Shown: positions 13,489 to 26,109 of the stretch, piece after piece
Position numbering within the stretch: position 1 is the stretch's first letter
Layout of the letters: each line of letters begins with the position of its first letter
DNA from: Sapria himalayana
Taxonomy: Eukaryota; Streptophyta; Magnoliopsida; Malpighiales; Rafflesiaceae
Length of the DNA stretch: 64,000 nt
Assembly (NCBI GenBank): GCA_029783825.1
Contig: JAREIK010001726.1
Span: forward strand, 1 to 64,000
Reading direction: 5' to 3'
Translations under genes and position numbers: made by a program
Notes under the pieces: model-generated
Told to the model about the DNA's origin: nothing
What the model saw: the letters and a program-made list of their open reading frames with translations, nothing else
Databases searched by the model: none

Positions 13489-13521
<33 letters not shown>
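13489..13521. repeat. (TG)n microsatellite
   Basis: This is an uninterrupted TG run of about 16 units. A shorter one lies at 12765-12783. Confidence 0.95.
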
Positions 13522-13523
<2 letters not shown>

Positions 13524-14617
13524 TAGTAGTAGTAATATGTTATATGTATATGGATGATAATAAATAGGCATTCATCAATGATGAAGATTACTACCCAGTA
13601 ATCAATAGTACACCATATGAAGATGATCTCAAAATAAGTTGTATGATATAGGTATTAATACAATCAATAAAAAGGAAGATAAAATATTATACTAATAGAT
13701 TCTTGTAAGTCTTGCTATTATGCAAAGTCGCGTTTCATCTGAAACAAAACATAGACTATTTATTCATAAATTGAGATTCAAGGTATTTAGAGTGAGGAGG
13801 GTATAATGATAACTAAATGATGTCATACCCAATACATAGTATCTTTACAAATTAATGGCATGCTATTCATCTTAATACTTGATTATGATCATAAATATAT
13901 CAACTGTTGGATGGAGAATTTATATCAATCACCTCAATCATGGATTGACCAATCAATTGTAATGTTGCACGTGCATGCTCACTTAGGATACCCAACATTT
14001 ACTAATTTCTACATGTTCACTTTCTATTCATATTGTCAATGTTAATATAAGTATGACTAGTGCAAACTCTAAAAACAACATTCATCAATATAGCCACTAG
14101 TAATGATTAACTCTTGGCAATGTTATATATTACCTACTCTTCCTTATGTTTCATTAGAAAGTTACATGTCCAATAATGATGTTCAACAAAAAGTTAAGAA
14201 TTGAAGGACTTAAACCAAATTATTTTTTGTTTTATCTCATATTTATTTGGGAACTCAGACATTGCTCAGTATTTTGGCTCATGTGATTTAACCCATGTTA
14301 TTAAATTTTCCTTGAATTTTCTTAGTTCTTCCAATGAAAAATTATAACCATTATTCAACCTAATAAATGCAAGACTATCAATGGATTAGTATTCTAGTTC
14401 ATGAGTATTATATTTAACAAAAATACTAATAAAATATTAATTTAAGTGTCAATAGTAATAAACAAGATTTTCTAGACCAGTTAGTCGAGGAATGATATGA
14501 ATAAGTGTTGGGTGCCTATTTATATAATGATTATATATGCCAATTAGATATAATGACAATATCTTTTACACCGACAACCCTTTTCATATTTTCTAAAAAC
14601 AAAGTCAATCATTATAA

Positions 14618-15196
14618 TTATTTGAGCTTATCACACATAATACTAAAGGGAAACATATAATTATTAGCTTCATATGAGATTCTAGATAAAATGGTCTCAC
14701 CATAAAAGTCAATCATATGTAACATTTTGATAGTTACATTAGGACAACCACCCTTAGATAGATATAGAATATACAACAAAAAGTTCCTCGAAATGACCAG
14801 TAAATGAATGGGGCAACTAAACAATAGTTGTTGTGTTTGTTTTAACAACTCAACCTGTAGTAATTTATAATAATTGCATTGAAGTTCAAATATACACTTC
14901 ACAACTTTTTTTAGCATGTCATAATTAATTATAGGATAAGCATAAGTATAAGAAGAACACATACTATCTGACAAAATCTTTACATATTTGTTCAGGTTGA
15001 TACTCAAGAATTGATCTGTTGAAATTATTAAAGTGAATGAATGCCATATTAGGTTAGATTCTAGACTCGAATGAAGGATGGACCTCCCAACTAAGGACAT
15101 TAGGTATTCAATATAATGACAAAAAAATAGAATATAAATATTTACTCTTCGATTAAACAATCCAAGATAATCGATGAAGAATAAATGTATAAACAT
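14618..15196 (-). CDS. Unrecognised open frame, 192 codons, doubtful
   Basis: This is the longest open frame in the window outside simple repeats and transposon genes. I recognise no domain. The predicted protein is rich in Leu, Ile, Tyr and Ser with hydrophobic stretches near both ends and scattered Cys residues, as expected from AT-rich non-coding DNA. It runs from an ATG at 15196 to a stop at 14618, lies just left of the satellite array and has no partner gene. I consider it more likely chance than a gene. A transcript or a conserved homologue would change that. Confidence 0.15.
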   Translation of the reverse strand: MFIHLFFIDYLGLFNRRVNIYILFFCHYIEYLMSLVGRSILHSSLESNLIWHSFTLIISTDQFLSINLNKYVKILSDSMCSSYTYAYPIINYDMLKKVVKCIFELQCNYYKLLQVELLKQTQQLLFSCPIHLLVISRNFLLYILYLSKGGCPNVTIKMLHMIDFYGETILSRISYEANNYMFPFSIMCDKLK

Positions 15197-15336
15197 ACCT
15201 CAAATCAATAACAAATTAAAACTTAAACCTCGAATTAATTTTAGTTGTATCAATGTTGAGAGATAGATGGAATGAGAAGGACTTCGGTTCACGTGTTAGG
15301 ATGTGTCGAGTCGAGAGAGAATGTATATTTTAACAA

Positions 15337-16215
15337 AATATTTATATTTTTAAATATTAAAACATTAAATAAACAATATATATATATATAATACAAAAAA
15401 ACTCATTAAATTTATTTACTATCAAAATTTTTTCAAAAAAAATTAATGTGCATGTAGCAAGGTACAAATAAAAAACAAAAACATTACAATTTTTTATTAT
15501 AATATTAATTAAACAATAAATATATAAACAATAAAAAAATATTTTTTGCCTTAAAAAAATAATCAAATAGGTACGAAATTAATAAACTTCATATAATAAG
15601 ACATAAATGAAAGATGATTTGTCTTCTAGCCACTCACCAAAAAGTTATAAAATATTCTTAATGTTAAAAAATCTATAAAAATTTATATTGTAAGGTTATA
15701 AATTTTTAAGAATTAATATTAATTTTTACGAAGATTAAATGAAATAATTTTAAACGCATAAAGTTTCATTTTATTTGATATAATTAAAAATTTTAAAATT
15801 CAAAAAATTACTTAAAGTGAAAAGATAAATAAAAAAAAGAAATATTTAATTTAAATAAAAACTTAATGTTAAAAACTAATTGTAAAAATATTGCTCAATA
15901 TTTTTATAATTATTATATAAAACATTAAATAATTATTTATAATTATTATTTTATAATTTTATAATTTTATATTCTTTAATTTTTATATATATATTCTTTA
16001 ATTTTTATAATTTTATAATTATTATTTTATTATTTTAAAAACTAATTGTAAAAACTTAATGTTATAAACTAATTGTAAAAAGAAATATATATATATTCTT
16101 TAATTTTTATAATTTTAGTAGGATTAAACATCTATATATTTATTTATAATTATTATTTTATTTTCATTTAACTTTATTGAAATATTTATATTTTTAAATA
16201 TTAAAACATTAAATA

Positions 16216-16255
<40 letters not shown>

Positions 16256-18800
16256 CAAAAATACTCATTAAATTTATTTACTATCAAAATTTTTTCAAAA
16301 AAATTAATGTGCATGTAGCAAGGTACAAATGAAAAACAAAAACCTTATAATTTTTTATTATAATATTAATTAAACAATGAATATATAAACAATAAAAAAA
16401 TATTTTTTGCCTTAAAAAAATTATCAAATAGGTACGAAATTAATAAACTTCATATAATAAGACATAAATGAAAGATGATTTGTCTTCTAGCCACTCATCA
16501 AAAAGTTATAAAATATTCTTAATGTTAAAAAATCTATAAAAATTTATATTTTAAGGTTATAAATTTTTAAGAATTAATATTAATTTTTACGAAGATAAAA
16601 TGAAATAATTTTAAACGCATAAAGTTTCATTTTATTTGATATAATTAAAAATTTTAAAATTCAAAAAAATTACTTAAAGTTAAAAGATAATTAAAAAAAA
16701 GAAATATTTAATTTATATAAAAACTTAATGTTAAAAGCTAATTGTAAAAAATATTACTCAATTGTTTAATTTTTATAATTTTAGTAGGATTAAACATCTA
16801 TATATTTATTTATAATTATTATTTTATTTTCATTTAACTTTATTGAAATATTTATATTTTTAAATATTAAAACATTAAATAAACAATATATATATATATA
16901 TATATTATACAATAATACTCATTAAATTTATTTACTATCAAAATTTTTTCAAAAAAATTAATGTGCATGTAGCAAGGTACAAATGAAAAACAAAAACCTT
17001 ACACTTTTTTATTATAATATTAATTAAACAATAGATATATAAACAATAAAAAAATATTTTTTGCATAAAAAAATTATCAAATAGGTACGAAATTAATAAA
17101 CTTCATATAATAAGACATAAATGAGAGATGATTTGTCTTCTAGCCACTCACCAAAAAGTTATAAAATATTCTTAATGTTAAAAAATCTATAAAAATTTAT
17201 ATTGCAAGATTATAAATTTTAAGAATTAATATTAATTTATTCGAAGATAAAATGAAATAATTTTAAACGCATAAAGTTTCATTTTATTTGATATAATTAA
17301 AAATTTTAAAATTCAAAAAATTACTAAAAGTGAAAAGATAATTAAAAAAAAAGAAATATTTAATTTAAATAAAAACTTAATGTTAAAACTAATTGTAAAA
17401 ATATTACTCAATTGTTTAATTTTTATAATTTTAGTAGGATTAAACATCTATATATTTATTTATAATTATTATTTTATTTTCATTTAACTTAATTGAAATA
17501 TTTATATTTTAAAATATTAAAAAATTAAATAAACAATATATATATATATATAATACAAAAATACTCATTAAATTTATTTACTATCAAAATTTTTTCAAAA
17601 AAATTAATGTGCATGTAGCAAGGTACAAATGAAAAACAAAAACCTTATAATTTTTTATTATAATATTAATTAAACAATGAATATATAAACAATAAAAAAA
17701 TATTTTTTGCCTTAAAAGAATTATCAAATATGTACGAAATTAATAAACTTCATATAATAAGATATAAATGAAAGATGATTTGTATTCTAGCCACTCATCA
17801 AAAAGTTATAAAATATTCTTAATGTTAAAAAATCGATAAAAATTTATATTTTAAGGTTATAAATTTTTAAGAATTAATATTAATTTTTACGAAGATAAAA
17901 TGAAATAATTTTAAACGCATAAAGTTTCATTTTATTTGATATAATTAAAAATTTTAAAATTCAAAAAAATTACTTAAAGTGAAAAGATAATTAAAAAAAA
18001 AGTAATATTTAATTTATATAAAAACTTAATGTTAAAAGCTAATTGTAAAAAATATTACTCAATTGTTTAATTTTTATAATTTTAGTAGGATTAAACATCT
18101 ATATATTTATTTATAATTATTATTTTATTTTCATTTAACTTTATTGAAATATTTATATTTTTAAATATTAAAACATTAAATAAACAATATATATATATAT
18201 ATATATAATACAATAATACTCATTAAATTTATTTACTATCAAAATTTTTTCAAAAAAATTAATGTGCATGTAGCAAGGTACAAATGAAAAACAAAAACCT
18301 TACAATTTTTTATTATAATATTAATTAAACAATAAATATATAAACAATAAAAAAATATTTTTTGCCTTAAAAAAATTATCAAATAGGTATGAAATTAATA
18401 AACTTCATATAATAAGACATAAATGAAAGATGATTTGCCTTCAAGCCACTCACCAAACAGTTATAAAATATTCTTAATGTTAAAAAATCTATAAAAATTT
18501 ATATTTTAAGGTTATAAATTTTTAAGAATTAATATTAATTTTTACGAAGATAAAATGAAATGATTTTAATTGCATAAAGTTTCATTTTATTTGATATAAT
18601 TAAAAATTTTAAAATTCAAAAAATTACTTAAAGTGAAAAGATAATTAAAAAAAAGAAATATTTAATTTAAATAAAAACTTAATGTTAAAATCTAATTGTA
18701 AAAATATTACTCAATTGTTTAATTTTTATAATTTTAGTAGGATTAAACATCTATATATTTATTTATAATTATTATTTTATTTTCATTTAACTTTATTGAA
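15337..18800. repeat. Satellite array, five monomers of about 650 bp
   Basis: Monomers start near 15337, 16181, 16847, 17497 and 18148, each at AATATTTATATTTT followed by a variable (TA)n run. Lengths are about 844, 666, 650, 651 and 652 bp. The first is longer because of an internal duplicated stretch near 15900-16110. Conserved landmarks are GTGCATGTAGCAAGGTACAA, GGTACGAAATTAATAAACTT and GATGATTTG followed by CTAGCCACTCA. Monomers 2 and 4 share diagnostic variants, as do 3 and 5, so the array is organised in dimers of about 1.3 kb. No coding potential is seen. It may be part of the CACTA element that ends at 20287, as internal tandem repeats are known in that class. Confidence 0.9.
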
Positions 18801-19349
18801 AAAGTTATATTTTAATTATATTTCAAGATTTGTATTATTTATTTTTTAAAAAGTTTTCTATAATCATAAAATTTTTTTAATACTTATAATATTGATTTTA
18901 CTAGTTTATTCATCAATTCAGATATTTTTGAAAATATTTTCTATTTTATCATACAATTAATTAATTTATATTTAAATTACTAGAAATTTTAAAGTATGTT
19001 AATTTAATTTTTAAATTATCGAAAAAATTATTATACTTATTGAATCAATTATTTAATGTTACTTTAATTTAAATTATTTAGTTTCTTAATTAAAAATTTT
19101 AGAAAAATTTTTCGTATCATTTTTAAAAAAATTAATACATTATAAAAATAGTTATTTGAGTCGTTATTAATATAATTTTTTTGTAATTTTATATATTTTA
19201 AATTTATTATTTATAATATAATTTTTTTTGATTTTATGAGCAAAATGTGTATTTTAAGGATTGCTAATCTATAGACCAATAGCCTAAATTTAATAAACAA
19301 AATTAAATAAAATATTAAAACAAATAATAAATAAAAAAATTATTTAATT
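18801..19349. other. AT-rich spacer
   Basis: I see no gene, ordered repeat or transposon end between the satellite array and the CACTA subterminal repeats. Confidence 0.6.
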
Positions 19350-20287
19350 AAATATTGGCTAAGGAAATACCGTCTCTAAATCATTAGCTAAATTGCAAAT
19401 TTTATAAGCTAGAGAAAATTCAGTTGCTATATAATGAATTTTATTAGCTTGAGAAAATACGTCGCTAAATTCATCGCTAAATTACAAATTTTATTAGCTA
19501 GGGAAACTCCGTCCTAAATCCATCGCAAAATTAAGGATTTTATTTTCTACGGAAATTCCTTTGCTAAATCCAACACTAATTTATAGATTTTATTAGCTAG
19601 AAAGATTCACTCGCTAAATCCGTAGCTAAAATATAGATTTTATTAGCTAGAAAAAATTCGTCCTAAATTCATAGTTAAATTACTGATTTTATTAGCAATG
19701 GAAAATCCATCGCTAAATCAAGGATTTTATTAGCAAGGGAAAGTCTGTCGCTAAATTAGTCGCAAAACCATGGATTTTATTAGCAAGGGAAAATTCGTTG
19801 ATAAATCCATCACTAAATCAATGATTTTATTAGTAAGAAAAATTTCATCGTTAATATCATCACTAAAAATTAGCTAGGAAAAATCCATTACTAAATCTGT
19901 CACTAATTTCAGGCTTTTTTTAGCGGGGGATATTCAGTCGCAATATCTGTCGCTAAAATCCCATCTTTTCTTGAGGATCAGTTACAAAAATTTTTGATCG
20001 CTAATCCATAGCTAAATCTCTCACTAAAATCCATGATTTTCTTGAGCAGAATTTACGAAAATTTTTTGTTGCTGATCCGCCGATAAATCCCCAGCAAAAT
20101 CCCCAGCTTTTCTTTAGAGGAATTTTCAAAAAAAATTTCCTCGCTAATCAGCCGCTAATCCGTTGCTATTTTTTTTTGATAAAAATATCATCAATTACTT
20201 GCTATTTAATAGCTAATCCCTAGCAAATTAGCTAGGGATTAATCCCTAGCTAAAATTCACTAGCTAAATCGATATTTTGTTGTAGTG
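19350..20287. mobile_element. CACTA right end with dense subterminal repeats
   Basis: The terminus is ATTTTGTTGTAGTG at 20274-20287, that is CACTACAACAAAAT on the other strand. The 900 bp inside contain about a dozen irregular 45-60-bp units, each with a TTTTATTAGCTAG-like motif followed by CGCTAAAT or TCGCTAAAT. Such repeated subterminal motifs are where the element's DNA-binding protein acts in the CACTA class. No transposase gene is visible leftward, so this is either a non-autonomous element or an end separated from its body. The array begins at the very next base. Confidence 0.75.
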
Positions 20288-21874
20288 TCTTATTCTTCTT
20301 ATAGTTCTTATTCTTCCTATTATTCTTATTATTCTTATTCATCTTATTCTTCTTACTCTTCTTATTCTTCTTATTCTTCTTATTCTTCTTATTCTTCTTA
20401 TTCTTCTTATTCTTCTTATTCTTCTTATTCTTCTTATTCTTTTTATTCTTCTTATTCTTCTTATTCTTCTTATTCTTCATATTCTTCATATTCTTTATTA
20501 TAAATATTCTTCTTAATTTTCTTATTTTTATTTTTCATGTTATTTCTTTTTATTCTTCATATTCTTCATATTCTTTTTATCATTCTTATTATTTTTATTA
20601 TTCTTATTCTTCTTTTTATTCTTATTCTTCTTATTTTAATTATTCTTCCTATTCTCATTATTCTTTATATTCTTATTATTCTTTTTATTCTTCATATTCT
20701 TCTTAGTCTTCTTATTCACTTTATTCTCCTTATTCTCCTTGCTCTCCTTATTCTTCTTATTCTAATTATTCTTCTTAATTTTCGTATTCTTCTTATTTTA
20801 TTATTATTATTATTATTATTCTACTTATTTATCTTATTCTTTTTATTCTTCTTATTATTTTTATTCTTTATATTATTATTATTCTTCATATTCTTCATAT
20901 TCTTCTAATTTTTCTTATTCTTCTGATTCTTCTTAATATTCTTATTATTCTTCGTATTTTTATTATTTTTCTAATTCTTCTTATTCTTTTTAGTCTTCTT
21001 TTTCTTCTAATTCGTCTAATTCTTCTTTTTCTTCTTTTTCTTTTTCTTCTTTTTCTTCTTTTTCTTCTTATTCTTCTTATTCTTCTTATTCTTTTTATTC
21101 TTATTATTCTTATTATTCTTATTATTCTTATTATTCTTCTTATTCTTATTATTTTTATTATTCTTATTATTCTTATCATTTTACTTATTCTTCTTATTTA
21201 TTTTATCCTTCTTATTATTTTTATTATTCTTATTATTCTTATTATTTTACTTATTCTTCTTATTTATTTTATCCTTATTATTTTTATTATTCTTATTCTT
21301 CTATTTATTATTATTCTTCATATTCTTCTTATACATCTTATTCTTCTTATTCTTCTCATTTTTCTTATTTTTAATATTATTATTTTTCTTCTTATTCTTC
21401 CTATTATACATAATCTTCTTATTCTCCTTATTATACTTATTCTTCTTATACTTCTTATTCTTCTTATTATACTTATTCATCTGATTCTCTTATTTTTTTT
21501 ATTCTTCTATTTCATGATAATTCTTGTTATTCTTTATATTATTATTATTATTATTCTTCTTCTTATTCTTATTTTATTTTTCTTATTTTACTCATTCTTC
21601 TTATTCTTGTTATTATTATTATTATTATTTTTATTCTACTTATTTTTCTTATTCTTGTTATTCTTCTTATTCTTCTTATTCTTTTTATTCTTCTTATTCT
21701 TCTTATTTTTTTTATTTTTTTTATTCTTCTTATTCTTCTTATTCTATGTATTCTTCTTATTCTTCTTATTCTTATTATTCTACTTATTATTATTATTATT
21801 CTTATTCTTTATTTCTTCTTATTTCTCTTATTTTTCTTATTCTTCTTATTTTTTTATTTTCTTTTTATTCTTAT
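20288..21874 (-). repeat. AATAAGAAG-type microsatellite array, reverse orientation
   Basis: About 1.6 kb of degenerate (TTCTTATTC)n on the plus strand, with (TTA)n, (TTC)n and TTTTTATTC variants. It is flanked directly by two CACTA-type termini (20287 on the left, 21875 on the right). It is opposite in orientation to the other five array segments. Open frames inside it encode Ser-Tyr, Phe-Leu or Lys-Asn repeats and are artefacts of the 9-bp period. Confidence 0.95.
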
Positions 21875-22230
21875 CACTTAAAGAAAATTTTTATTTAGCT
21901 TGGGAAATTTAGCTCAGGATCAATCACTAGCTAAATTGCAAGGGATTAGCTAAGGAATATTAATGGATTTCTAATTTTACTTTGAAATAAAATTTTGCAA
22001 TGGATTAGTGTCGTATTAGCAATGAAATATTTTTGTAAATTCCTTGTTAAGTAAAGCGTAAAATTTAGCGACAGAATTATTCTAGCTAATTAAACCGGGA
22101 ATTTAGTGACTAATTTAGCGACGACATTTCCCTATCTAATTAAACTAGGAATTTAGCGATGAAATTTGTGATGGTATTTCTCTAGTCAATTATATGATTG
22201 AAACTAGCGACAAATTTAGTGACTAATTAA
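21875..22230. mobile_element. CACTA-like left end with subterminal repeats
   Basis: It begins CACTTAAAGAAAATTTT, a divergent CACTA terminus, then TTTAGCTTGGGAAATTTAGC. The TTTAGCTTGGG motif is close to that just inside the left terminus at 51505. Motifs GATCAATCACTAGCTAAATT, TTAGCGAC and TTTAGTGACTAATTTAGCGA follow to about 22230. No transposase is attached: LINE sequence follows within about 10-20 bp. Confidence 0.6.
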
Positions 22231-22239
22231 GTTGAAGAT

Positions 22240-23701
22240 AGAAATTGGGTTGCTCCGGGGTGGGGATCTTTTTCTCATCCTTTCGAAGTAGAAGGGAGAG
22301 CACAAGTTTGATATCTAGGGTAGAGGTGGGAAAAACAATGGCAAGACTCAACTTCCAAGTTTTCTAATACACATACTAATGGCTATTCATCTACCAAAAA
22401 AGGTTATAAGAACATTATAAAAAGATGTGTCAAATTTTCTATGGGGAAAAAGGAATGGCAAACCTAAGGCACACTAGATAAAATGGAAAGAAGTATGCTA
22501 TCCTAAGGAAGAGGAAGGCTTGGGCATTACCAGTCTAAAGGACATGTTCAGAGCCTGGGCATGCAAAAATTGGTGGAGACTTAAAGATAATAAAGTATCT
22601 AGGAGGAATTCAAGAAGAATAAATATGCCCTAGGTAATAATGAATTTAGAGTTACAAGGAAGACATCGAAGACATGAAAACAAATTCTTAAACAACGACA
22701 TATAGTAGAATCTTACTCGAAACAAAGTAAGAGTGGTTGGAAATGGATATTAAACCCTCAAGGAATATTCACACTCAAAAGTGCTAAAGACTTAGTGAGA
22801 AATAGCAGAAAAACACAATAATTGTATAAATGGGTCTGAGAGGGTGATAATGCAAATAAAATAAAAATCTTTATGTGGAAAGCAGTAAAAAAGGCTTTGC
22901 TGGTAGATGAGAGGATATAGTTAAAAAGCATAGCATTGGCTTCAAGATGCGAATGTTGCAATTCGGCATTTGAAATAATAGATAGTGGATATATGTATAT
23001 TTCTTTTACAGAAAAGGCAGAAGATAGTGGATACAAATCTGGAGGCAAGGTAATTCTGATGGAGAAAGGATGATGGTGGGAGGAGCGACAAATGATGTGA
23101 TTGCAACATATCAACATAGTGGAGCATGGATATTAGAAGAAAAGCCAAATGTTTTAGTGATATAGAATATTAGTTTGTATTGATAATTGTAAAGGAATAG
23201 AAGGGGTAATAGGTAGGATGAATGGTTGTGGCATGGATATGTTTGTAGTTTTCTGTTTTGCAGGGAGGAGGTTTTAAGGAAGCGAGATTGACAAGGTAGT
23301 CAGGCAGATCACTAAGAGAATTGGTAGGGTTTAGTAAATTGATTAGGGTGGTTTCTTATCTTGCTATTTAGCATGTATAAACTGAATTAGAGGGGAACTT
23401 TTAAAGATAGATGAAGAATGAGGAAGGAATAGTTTGAAGATAAAGAAACTCCAAAATAGAGGCTGAAAGGATTTATATAGCAAATACAATATGGGTATGG
23501 TAACAATCTTAATCAAAGAATAGGCAGAATAAAGAGAAAGTCTGTAACAAAAAAAAACTTTTTCTAGTTAGATAAAGCCAAACTTGTTTCTAGCTTAGTG
23601 GATGGGTACGGTTGTAAATGGGGAAAGCGTAGAATTAACTAGATAGTAAAAAAGGTATTCCTACGCCAAAAGAGAGGGTTATATTAATAAAATAAAACCT
23701 T
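22240..23701 (+). pseudogene. 5'-truncated LINE fragment (end of RT, zf-RVT, 3' UTR)
   Basis: In shifting frames the sequence shows the end of an L1-type ORF2. NFLWGKRNGKPKAH (about 22437-22480), WKEVCYPKEEEGLGITSL and RAWACKNWWRLKD (to about 22590) belong to the region after the reverse transcriptase. SGWKWILNPQGIFTLKS (about 22730) and LASRCECC (about 22940-22965) belong to the zf-RVT domain. Several stops interrupt it, and the RNase H domain found in the 34995 LINE is not visible. It ends with CCAAAAGAGAGGGTTATATT (from 23666), nearly the same box that ends the larger LINE, and runs straight into an AATAAGAAG array. The 5' side abuts CACTA sequence. Confidence 0.75.
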
Positions 23702-24222
23702 AAAAATAGACGAATAAGAAGTAAAAAAGAATAAAAAGAATAAGAATAATATGAAAAATAATAAGAAGAAAAAAGAATAAGTAGAAAATAAAGATTAAGA
23801 ATATGAAGAAGAAATTGAATAATAAGAAGAATAACAAGAAAAATAAGAATAATAAGAATAAGAAGAATAAGAACAATAAGAAGCATACGAAGAATAAAAA
23901 GAATAAGAAGATTAAGAAGAATTAAAAAAATTAAAAGAATTAAAAGAATGAGAAGAATTAAAAAAATTAGTAGAATAGAAGAGAAAGAAAAATAAGAAGA
24001 ATAAAAAGAATAAGAAAAATAAGTATAATAATAAAAATAAGTAGAATAATAAGAAGAATAAGAAGAATAAGAAGAATAAGAAGAATGAGAGAATAAGAAT
24101 AATAATATTAACAATAATAAGTATAAGAAGAATAAGAAGAATAAAAAGAATAAAAGAATAAAAAGATAAAAGAAAAGAATAATAAGAAGAATAAGAAGAA
24201 TAAAAAGAATAAGAATAATAAG
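23702..24222 (+). repeat. AATAAGAAG array, left part (split by gypsy insertion)
   Basis: About 520 bp of degenerate (AATAAGAAG)n begins directly after the LINE 3' box. The gypsy element inserted at 24222/24223, and the array resumes at 32486. The stretch 23760-24080 shares long variant motifs with 34430-34690, for example AATAAGTATAATAATAAAAA and ATAGAAGAGAAAGAA. Confidence 0.95.
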
Positions 24223-24595
24223 TGTGAAATCCTAAAAAAAAATAAATAGCTAACACAATTTGATTTCTGGAAAAAATGGGCAAAATGGTAATTTTGCAAT
24301 AAAAGAAAATAACCTGAAAATTTTAGGGCTATATTGATAAAATGGATGTCATTATTGAATTCGTCTTGGAAAATATAGCTACGTTGTCAAATTTCATTAA
24401 ATATTGAGAAAGTCAAAATTTAGTTATATTTTTATTTATTTAATAATTATTAGAATATTTATGAAAAAAAAAAATTTCTTGTAACCAAAATACCATGCCA
24501 CATCATCCACACGTGGCAGTGCCTGCGCTGGTGGTCCACCGGCTGTATAGGTGTTACAAAAATTAATTATATTATTACTTAATAATAATAAATGA

Positions 24596-24633
<38 letters not shown>

Positions 24634-25111
24634 AAAAATGTCAAGAATCCGAAAAAATGGGAAAAGCTGAAAAAAATTTGGAGCTTGAGTGAGAGAGAGA
24701 AAGTATAAAGAAAAAAAATTATTTAACTTTCAATCAATCATAATGGATTATTTTGGAATTGGAAAAATGTAGTCTAAGAACTAAAGTTACTCTACACGAG
24801 AGATCTTCACACTGATATAAAATTTAAAAAGTTTCGGTGAAATTTTCTGGAAGATAGCAGTTTTCTCTTATCATAATTTCTTTCTATTTAATGGTCTGAA
24901 ATGATCATGTTTTATATTTCAAGTCGAATTTTTGGAAAATATATTAGAAGTAATTAATTGGTGAAAAGTTTTGATATTTCGTTAGAAATTGTTAGTGCAG
25001 GTTGAATTGGATTTGAATTGTTATAATTATGCCTGAAACATGGGTTAAATTGGAAATGACATAATTACATTTCATATGCATGGGACCATTCCATATACAT
25101 GGGTGGGTGCA

Positions 25112-25169
<58 letters not shown>

Positions 25170-25352
25170 ATTGATCGTATTTAGCAAGCTCGAATTGGGA
25201 CAACGTCCAGCAGAGTTATGGCGGTGTTTATTTCTCGGTGTAAATCCATGAAAATTATATTTTATTCGGATAAATGTCCGATATGTTTTTCAGAGGAGGT
25301 CCATATTTTTCGGAATAATTCCAAGAAAATAAATATTTCTATAGAGAGAGAG

Positions 25353-25389
<37 letters not shown>

Positions 25390-25858
25390 TACATATATAC
25401 ATATGTATATCCTGAGATATAATATATCACACTTGGCTTAGGCATGTGTGAGGTAGTCATTGAGACTCAGGAATATGGGCATATAAACATTTCATCCATA
25501 ATTGCATTCATATAAATATTGTACTTGAATGGGTGTTGAGGTATATTCATAACATTTTACATGCACTTAGGTAGGGAGTAACTCTGAAAAAGTTTACCCT
25601 ACTGAGCCTTGCTCACTTCGTTGTGGGACCCCTTTTCAGGTATGGGTCAGGGACAGATGACAGATCCACATACGGATCGCACATGTGAAGGAAAGCTGGT
25701 TGTGGCTTAAATAATATGTTGGGTGTTTTTTTTCTTCCGTTGAGCAAATAAAATGTAAAAGGAAAAAATTGTACTGTACATTTGAGAAATTTTTATTTTA
25801 TTGCACATTATATTTTGTGTTGGAATGAATGAGACCCTCAGAAAAATGGGGTGTCACA
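24223..25858 (+). repeat. 5' LTR of the gypsy element (1,636 bp)
   Basis: It begins TGTGAAATCCTAAA and ends AATGGGGTGTCACA. It contains (TA)n runs near 24600-24630, 25108-25157 and 25353-25382. It would carry the promoter and transcript start of the element, but I could not assign a TATA box with confidence because of these runs. Confidence 0.95.
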
Positions 25859-25861
25859 GCT

Positions 25862-25873
25862 TGGTATCAAAGC
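25862..25873 (+). other. Primer binding site, initiator-Met tRNA type
   Basis: TGGTATCAAAGC lies three bases after the 5' LTR. It differs at one position from TGGTATCAGAGC, the usual plant site complementary to the 3' end of initiator methionine tRNA. The change is G to A. Confidence 0.9.
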
Positions 25874-26109
25874 TTAAGTATACGGTTAGCTATAACCCAT
25901 AAATTGGTAAAAGTTTCATCATATGGTAGGAAAGATTAGATATATAAATATCTAATACTCGAGGGAAAAAACACTACCGTAAAGAAACATAACCTTAGTG
26001 GTTTAGAAAATGAAATAATATTCTCAAAATGAAAAGACTATTATTAGTGGCATGTGCACTAATAATTAAAAATAAATGTGATTCTTTTATTATTATTTGA
26101 CATATGTAG

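Larger units (their letters stand above)
12094..15336. other. AT-rich sequence with dinucleotide repeats, no recognised gene
   Basis: The segment holds (TG)n runs at 12765-12783 and 13489-13521, short (TA)n runs near 13424 and one open frame of 192 codons (14618-15196), listed separately. It lies between the copy A terminus and the satellite and may be the body of the CACTA element that ends at 20287, though no transposase sequence is visible in it. Confidence 0.5.
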
